From Oscillospiraceae bacterium (lineage in GTDB: Bacteria; Bacillota; Clostridia; Oscillospirales; Acutalibacteraceae), in assembly GCA_015066095.1 (NCBI GenBank), contig SVPC01000004.1, forward strand, positions 1 through 64,000: DNA of 64,000 bases, written 5' to 3'. This document shows positions 60,165-64,000 of this stretch, in pieces. The translations under genes were made by a program, and so were the position numbers. Below the pieces are notes generated by a model. It saw only the letters and a program-made list of their open reading frames with translations. It was not told the DNA's origin and searched no databases. The first letter of the stretch is position 1; the number at the start of each line of letters is the position of its first letter.

Positions 60165-60855
60165 AAACCAACACCCCCGAAACTATAAACCTTTTTTGCT
60201 TGTTGTTCATACATGTAGAAAGGGTTATTACCCTATCCTCTTTTGTGACAGTAATATCTTTTGCTATTTGAGAATTCATATCCCTAACTGCAAAAATCTC
60301 TTCAAGATATGATGTGCGATTTTGCTCTAGTGAAAAATTTCTATTAGCAAGAATGTGCTTATTATCCCAACTGCAAGCGGCAAAAATCTCATACTTCAAA
60401 ATACGGTTTTCCATATAAACGGTTATATATCGGTTTTCTTTAAAAAACTCGACATCGCGGAACTTTTTAAGGTCCCCAAACATAGTGCCGTTTTTCATAT
60501 TATGACCGTATACCAAAGTGTTGAAATCGTTAAAATCTTTATTATTATAATCTTCGGTAAAGATACTGCCGTAAGCCGACCACTCTTTATTTATAGTACG
60601 ATTAAGGTAATATGCATTATTGCTTTTATGTTGCAATACAGGATAATCAACCTTTGTGCCGGGCACTACTATCCAAGCATAAATATCCTTATTCGCTTTT
60701 TTTAATTTATCAAAATCTACCGGTATATCAAGTTCTACTTCTTGAGAAGAAGCAACCGTAGAATTTGCTTTATAATCGTCCAGTTCGCTGCTTTGACAAC
60801 TAGGCTGTATAATCTGCTGATAGGTTAAAAAACCGATACAAAAAACAAGCACCAA
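60145..60855 (-). CDS. Class B sortase; start codon uncertain
   Basis: At least 236 residues. A membrane helix near the N-terminus, WIVVPGTKVDYPVLQ, the catalytic His in VYGHNMKNGTMFG, the catalytic Cys in ITLSTCMN, and the Arg in KQKRFIVSG identify a class B sortase; NNAYYLNRTINKEWSAYGSIF is typical of this class. The TTG at 60855 cuts into the membrane helix. In-frame sequence continues upstream (a basic TKKIVLR then the helix) to a stop at 60921, but no ATG, GTG or TTG is present there; an ATA or ATT start is possible, with AGAGGTG nearby at 60914-60920. Confidence 0.82.
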   Translation of the reverse strand: MVLVFCIGFLTYQQIIQPSCQSSELDDYKANSTVASSQEVELDIPVDFDKLKKANKDIYAWIVVPGTKVDYPVLQHKSNNAYYLNRTINKEWSAYGSIFTEDYNNKDFNDFNTLVYGHNMKNGTMFGDLKKFRDVEFFKENRYITVYMENRILKYEIFAACSWDNKHILANRNFSLEQNRTSYLEEIFAVRDMNSQIAKDITVTKEDRVITLSTCMNNKQKRFIVSGVLVYDSQNQ

Positions 60856-60978
60856 AGCCGAAACCCATGTTATAATTCTTAATACAATTTTTTTAGTATT
60901 AGCGATATATATGCACCTCTAGAAACACTTTCGCACATTAATAATAAAATTATACTACATATTTTTTGCTTTGTCAAC

Positions 60979-61007
60979 TTGTATTATAGTACAAAAAAGT
61001 GTATAAT
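60979..61007 (+). promoter_or_regulatory. Sigma-A promoter of the FkbM gene
   Basis: TTGTAT (60979-60984), 17 bases, TATAAT (61002-61007). Confidence 0.65.
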
Positions 61008-61036
61008 TATTTTACTAAATGAATAAAGGAACGATT

Positions 61037-62065
61037 ATGGAAAGAGAACTTTGGAGTTATTTAAAGCAAACCGACAAGCCGATTGTTCTTTACGGTATGG
61101 GCAACGGTGCGGACAAAATAATCGCCGTACTTGAATGTTACGGTATCCCCTTTCACGGTGTTTTTGCAAGTGACGGTTTTGTGCGTGACAAAATGTTCCA
61201 CTCGCATAAAATTTCCACCTATAACGAACTTCGCGAAAAATACGGTCAAATGATAGTGCTGTTGTGTTTTGGCAGCAGTCTGCCCGATGTTCTAAAGAAC
61301 ATTAAAAGAATAGCCGCCGAGCAAGAACTATACTCACCCGAAGTGCCTGTTATAGGGGGCGGATTATTTACAAAAGAATATTATGAAACCAATAAATCTG
61401 CGTTTGATTTTGTGCGTTCCCGCCTTGCAGACCAAACATCTATAAAAACCTTCGATAATATTTTAAAATACAAGTTAAGCGGTAAAATTGACTATCTTTT
61501 TGAATGCGAAGTTTCGGCTGACGAGCCATATTCTTCATTTCTAAATCTATCGGGTGAAAACTTTATAGACCTTGGCGCTTATAACGGTGATACAGTTATT
61601 GACTTTATAAACCACGACCCACAATACCGAATAATCACGGCGGTAGAACCCGATGTTAAAACCTTTAAGAAACTACAAAACAATGTTAGCGGGTTGCGCG
61701 ATATTTCGCTTATCAACGCCTGTGTTTCCGATAAGTGCGATACTGTCACTTTTAGTATGAAAGGCGGACGAAATTCTTCCCTTTCTCAACAAGGCACTCC
61801 TTTACAAAGTATAACAGTAGACTCGCTTAATACTGATGTTTCATACATCAAAATGGATGTAGAAGGTGCAGAAACCGACGCTATTATAGGTGCTAAAAAC
61901 ACCATAAAACAGCACAAACCCAAAATGTTAATTTCAGCATACCACCGCACTGACGACCTAATAAAAATACCCCAAACGGTGCTTAAGTTTCGTAATGACT
62001 ATAAAATATATCTTCGTCATTTTAACTATCTGCCCGCTTGGGATACAAATTTTTACTTTATTTAA
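61037..62065 (+). CDS. FkbM family methyltransferase
   Basis: 342 residues from the ATG at 61037, six bases behind AAAGGA. The N-terminal half is a small sensing-like domain (PIVLYGMGNGADKIIAVLE, resembling nucleotide-diphosphate-sugar or CoA-binding folds, with VFASDGFVRD). The C-terminal half is an FkbM SAM-dependent methyltransferase: ENFIDLGAYNGDTVIDF, AVEPDVKTFKKLQNNV, YIKMDVEGAETDAIIGAKN. Such proteins methylate sugars or amino groups of surface polymers; the acceptor is unknown. It is monocistronic and convergent with ribF, overlapping it by four bases. Confidence 0.85.
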   Translation: MERELWSYLKQTDKPIVLYGMGNGADKIIAVLECYGIPFHGVFASDGFVRDKMFHSHKISTYNELREKYGQMIVLLCFGSSLPDVLKNIKRIAAEQELYSPEVPVIGGGLFTKEYYETNKSAFDFVRSRLADQTSIKTFDNILKYKLSGKIDYLFECEVSADEPYSSFLNLSGENFIDLGAYNGDTVIDFINHDPQYRIITAVEPDVKTFKKLQNNVSGLRDISLINACVSDKCDTVTFSMKGGRNSSLSQQGTPLQSITVDSLNTDVSYIKMDVEGAETDAIIGAKNTIKQHKPKMLISAYHRTDDLIKIPQTVLKFRNDYKIYLRHFNYLPAWDTNFYFI

Positions 62066-62895
62066 TTTTCAATATCTTTTTTTATTTGCTTCATTAGTTC
62101 TTCTTTTGAAGCAAATTTTTTTTCGCTTCGCAGAAAGGAATTTAAAAAGACTCGTACATTTTTGCCATAAAGGTCACCCGTAAAGTTTTTAATATAAGTT
62201 TCGCTTAAACAACAATCACTTTTAAAGGTGGGGCGTAAGCCGATATTTGTTACAGCATCATAACACTCACCGTCAATTTGTACCGTTGTTTTATAAACGC
62301 CAAACTTAACATTAACAAGTTCTTGCGGGTATTTTTGATTAACGGTTGGAAAGCCCATAGTCCTTCCCCTGCCGTCACCTTTTATAATTTCGCCCGTAAA
62401 TGAAAAAGGTCTTGCGAGTAAGGTGTTCGCTTTTTCAATTTCACCGTTTTTGAGTAAACTTCTTATGAGCGAAGAAGATACCGAAACGCCATCGCTCTTC
62501 ACTTCATCGCAAATCTTACACTCTATACCCTTTTCCCCACAAAAATTCTTAAGCAAATGTACATCTCCCATACCGTTTTTACCAAAGCGGTAATTAAAAC
62601 CACAAGAAATAACAGCAGGGTTATATTTTTCAAATAAGTAATTCAAAAAATCTTGTGGCTCGGTGTTTTTCACTCTCTCAAAATCTAAAGATACAATCTC
62701 GTCAAAACCCAAACCTTTTAGAATTTCCACCTTATCCGAATAGGTGGTAATAAGTTCGCTTTTACCTTCAAAAAACATTTTCGGCGGTTCCAAAAAAGTG
62801 ACCGCCGTTTTTTTGTGGTCACAGGGCAAATCCAACACCTTGCGGTGCGCAATATGTACACCGTCAAAAGAACCTAAAGCCAATGCTGTTTTCAC
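62062..62895 (-). CDS. ribF: Bifunctional riboflavin kinase/FAD synthetase
   Basis: 277 residues making FMN and FAD from riboflavin. The N-terminal adenylyltransferase has GSFDGVHIAHRKVLD (GxFDGxHxGH-type nucleotide motif) and the ISCGFNYRFGKNG segment, with SSSLIRSLLKNGEIEKAN. The C-terminal kinase has GEIIKGDGRGRTMGFPTVN near residue 168 with the family GxxLGFPTxN, and NIGLRPTF. It overlaps truB by four bases in the conserved truB-ribF order. Confidence 0.95.
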   Translation of the reverse strand: MKTALALGSFDGVHIAHRKVLDLPCDHKKTAVTFLEPPKMFFEGKSELITTYSDKVEILKGLGFDEIVSLDFERVKNTEPQDFLNYLFEKYNPAVISCGFNYRFGKNGMGDVHLLKNFCGEKGIECKICDEVKSDGVSVSSSLIRSLLKNGEIEKANTLLARPFSFTGEIIKGDGRGRTMGFPTVNQKYPQELVNVKFGVYKTTVQIDGECYDAVTNIGLRPTFKSDCCLSETYIKNFTGDLYGKNVRVFLNSFLRSEKKFASKEELMKQIKKDIEN

Positions 62896-63797
62896 TCTGT
62901 CACCGCCTTATTATAATAATTTAAAATGCACTTGATATTAAGTTGACTGTTCTCGGTATCGGCAATACCTATACCTAAAAGCACTCCGTTACACTTAACA
63001 CGCACAAGTTCGCCGGCAAAAAAATCGCCTATTCGCAATCTTTCAAAACCTAACTGACCGCCGTTGCAAAAACGAATTGCCTGTTTTTCGGTAATATTAC
63101 ACTCACGAAGATGGCTTACCGCCTTTTCTTCACTCACAATATAATTGCCTATATTGTCTATATCAAGCATTTCCAAATCGACGCAATCGGCAATATCAAA
63201 ACCGCAAGTAGCAGTTCTTTCAAGTGCTGTAAGTGTTGCACCGCAGCCAAGTTTTTCACCAATATCACGCGCCAAAGCCCTGATATATGTACCCTTTGAA
63301 ACCGCAACATCAATAACAAATGTGTTTTGTTCATCAATGTCTTGCAACAAATCTATACTGTAAATTTTAACTTCACGCGCAGGGATATCTATTTTTTCAC
63401 CCTTACGCGCCAATTCGTATAAACGTTTGCCATCTTTTTTAAGCGCACTGTACATAGGCGGCACTTGCATAATTTTACCTAAAAAACTTTGCAAAACAGC
63501 ATTTAATTCAGAATCGGTAACACCGACCGACTGTTCTTTTATTATTTCGCCTGTAATGTCATCTGTATCAGTTATAACACCCAATTTAACAGTTGCTTTA
63601 TATCTTTTATTACCGTCAAGCAAAAGAGAGCACAGTGCAGTAGCGCGTCCTAAAAATACAGGCAAAACACCAGTAGCCATCGGGTCAAGTGTTCCTGTAT
63701 GGCCAACGCGTTTTTCATTGCATAAACGCTTTACACGTGCAACCGCCGCAAATGATGTTATCCCTTGTGGTTTTTTTAGCAATAAAAAGCCTTGCAT
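62892..63797 (-). CDS. truB: tRNA pseudouridine(55) synthase TruB
   Basis: 301 residues. GFLLLKKPQGITSF at the start, the catalytic-Asp segment VGHTGTLDPMATGVLPVFLG (Asp near 38), DGNKRYKATVKLG and RALARDIGEKLGCGATL identify TruB, which isomerises U55 of tRNA T-loops. A C-terminal domain (about 245-301) follows. It lies one base downstream of nrnA and leads into ribF. Confidence 0.96.
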   Translation of the reverse strand: MQGFLLLKKPQGITSFAAVARVKRLCNEKRVGHTGTLDPMATGVLPVFLGRATALCSLLLDGNKRYKATVKLGVITDTDDITGEIIKEQSVGVTDSELNAVLQSFLGKIMQVPPMYSALKKDGKRLYELARKGEKIDIPAREVKIYSIDLLQDIDEQNTFVIDVAVSKGTYIRALARDIGEKLGCGATLTALERTATCGFDIADCVDLEMLDIDNIGNYIVSEEKAVSHLRECNITEKQAIRFCNGGQLGFERLRIGDFFAGELVRVKCNGVLLGIGIADTENSQLNIKCILNYYNKAVTE

Positions 63798-63798
63798 T

Positions 63799-64000
63799 TT
63801 ACGCCTCCAAACACTCTTTTACAGCCTGTAAAACCTTTTCTTTTGCTTGTGTCAAACTACCGCTTACAGTAGCACCTGCGGCACCTTTATGACCGCCGCC
63901 TCCCAATTTTTTGCAAATTTCACTTGCATCAAACGGGGCATAAGTACGCACCGAAACCTTAAATTCTTGGTCACCTGTCTGCTTCATTGTGACACCTGCT
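63799..64000 (-). CDS. nrnA: DHH family phosphoesterase NrnA, C-terminal part only
   Basis: The 3' end of a gene that continues past the window edge. The visible 67 codons are a DHHA1 domain with KVSVRTYAPFDASEICKKLGGG and GGGGHKGAAGATVSG, the GGGHxxAAG substrate-binding loop of bifunctional oligoribonuclease/PAP phosphatase. The neighbours truB and ribF follow it in many Firmicutes. The catalytic DHH half lies outside the window. Confidence 0.9.
   Translation of the reverse strand, partial: AGVTMKQTGDQEFKVSVRTYAPFDASEICKKLGGGGHKGAAGATVSGSLTQAKEKVLQAVKECLEA

Overview
This 64 kb window is chromosomal DNA from a low-GC Firmicute, most likely a gut-type member of class Clostridia (Oscillospirales or a neighbouring order). 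The basis is the Gram-positive core gene set and order (nrnA-truB-ribF, holB-ricT, smpB-ssrA, rplM-rpsI, pgk-tpiA-gpmI), strong AGGAGG ribosome binding sites, consensus sigma-A promoters, an electron-bifurcating NfnAB pair, a 2[4Fe-4S] clostridial ferredoxin, and intergenic palindromes of a kind I associate with uncultured Clostridia. Species cannot be named from sequence alone.

Layout. 1-4.6 kb: nrdR (5' cut), gltX, glnS and a Nif3-family gene. 4.6-5.15 kb: gene-free cluster of palindromic repeats. 5.2-10.3 kb: DUF421/DUF4363 pair, a sodium/proline symporter with a late frameshift, and a polar amino-acid ABC importer with a clear promoter and an internal terminator. 10.3-14.3 kb: a SipW-type locus (two secreted TasA/CalY-like proteins, their signal peptidase and a DUF5305 protein). 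14.3-17.8 kb (minus): nfnA-nfnB, trmO and a membrane protein. 18-22.2 kb: trmL and the glycolytic run pgk-tpiA-gpmI. 22.2-31.2 kb (minus): a compact, apparently intact phage-head cassette (small and large terminase, scaffold, capsid with an Ig-like domain, portal, head-tail connector, beta-propeller head-closure protein, a GHL10 glycosidase-like lipoprotein, an XhlA-like protein) with no integrase, replication, regulatory, ejection or tail-fibre gene.

31.4-35.2 kb (minus): a YkuE-type metallophosphoesterase and a YfhO-family membrane protein. 35.2-40 kb: yfbR, trpS-holB-ricT, ferredoxin, smpB and tmRNA. 40-49.1 kb: lipoprotein, Nnr NAD(P)HX repair enzyme, DUF6106, an ABC exporter, and a four-gene GldA-GldF-GldG-DUF4340 ABC operon. 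49.3-51.2 kb: small membrane protein, rplM-rpsI with leader and curved-DNA-like repeats, orphan mazF. 51.4-56.8 kb: CopA copper ATPase fused in frame to a CopZ-like domain that keeps its own start site, then a glucosaminidase with twenty 21-residue wall-binding repeats. 56.8-58.5 kb: FAD oxidoreductase, a duplicated tRNA-3'-end module and tRNA-Arg(UCU). 58.5-60.9 kb (minus): sortase B, an LCP protein and a putative sortase substrate. 61-64 kb: FkbM methyltransferase, ribF, truB and the 3' end of nrnA.

The best candidates for something undescribed are the stripped phage-head cassette at 22.2-31.2 kb (gene-transfer-agent-like or a degraded prophage), the SipW export locus, the copA-copZ fusion with internal initiation, the sortase B/SPQTFD locus and the tRNA-3'-end duplication.
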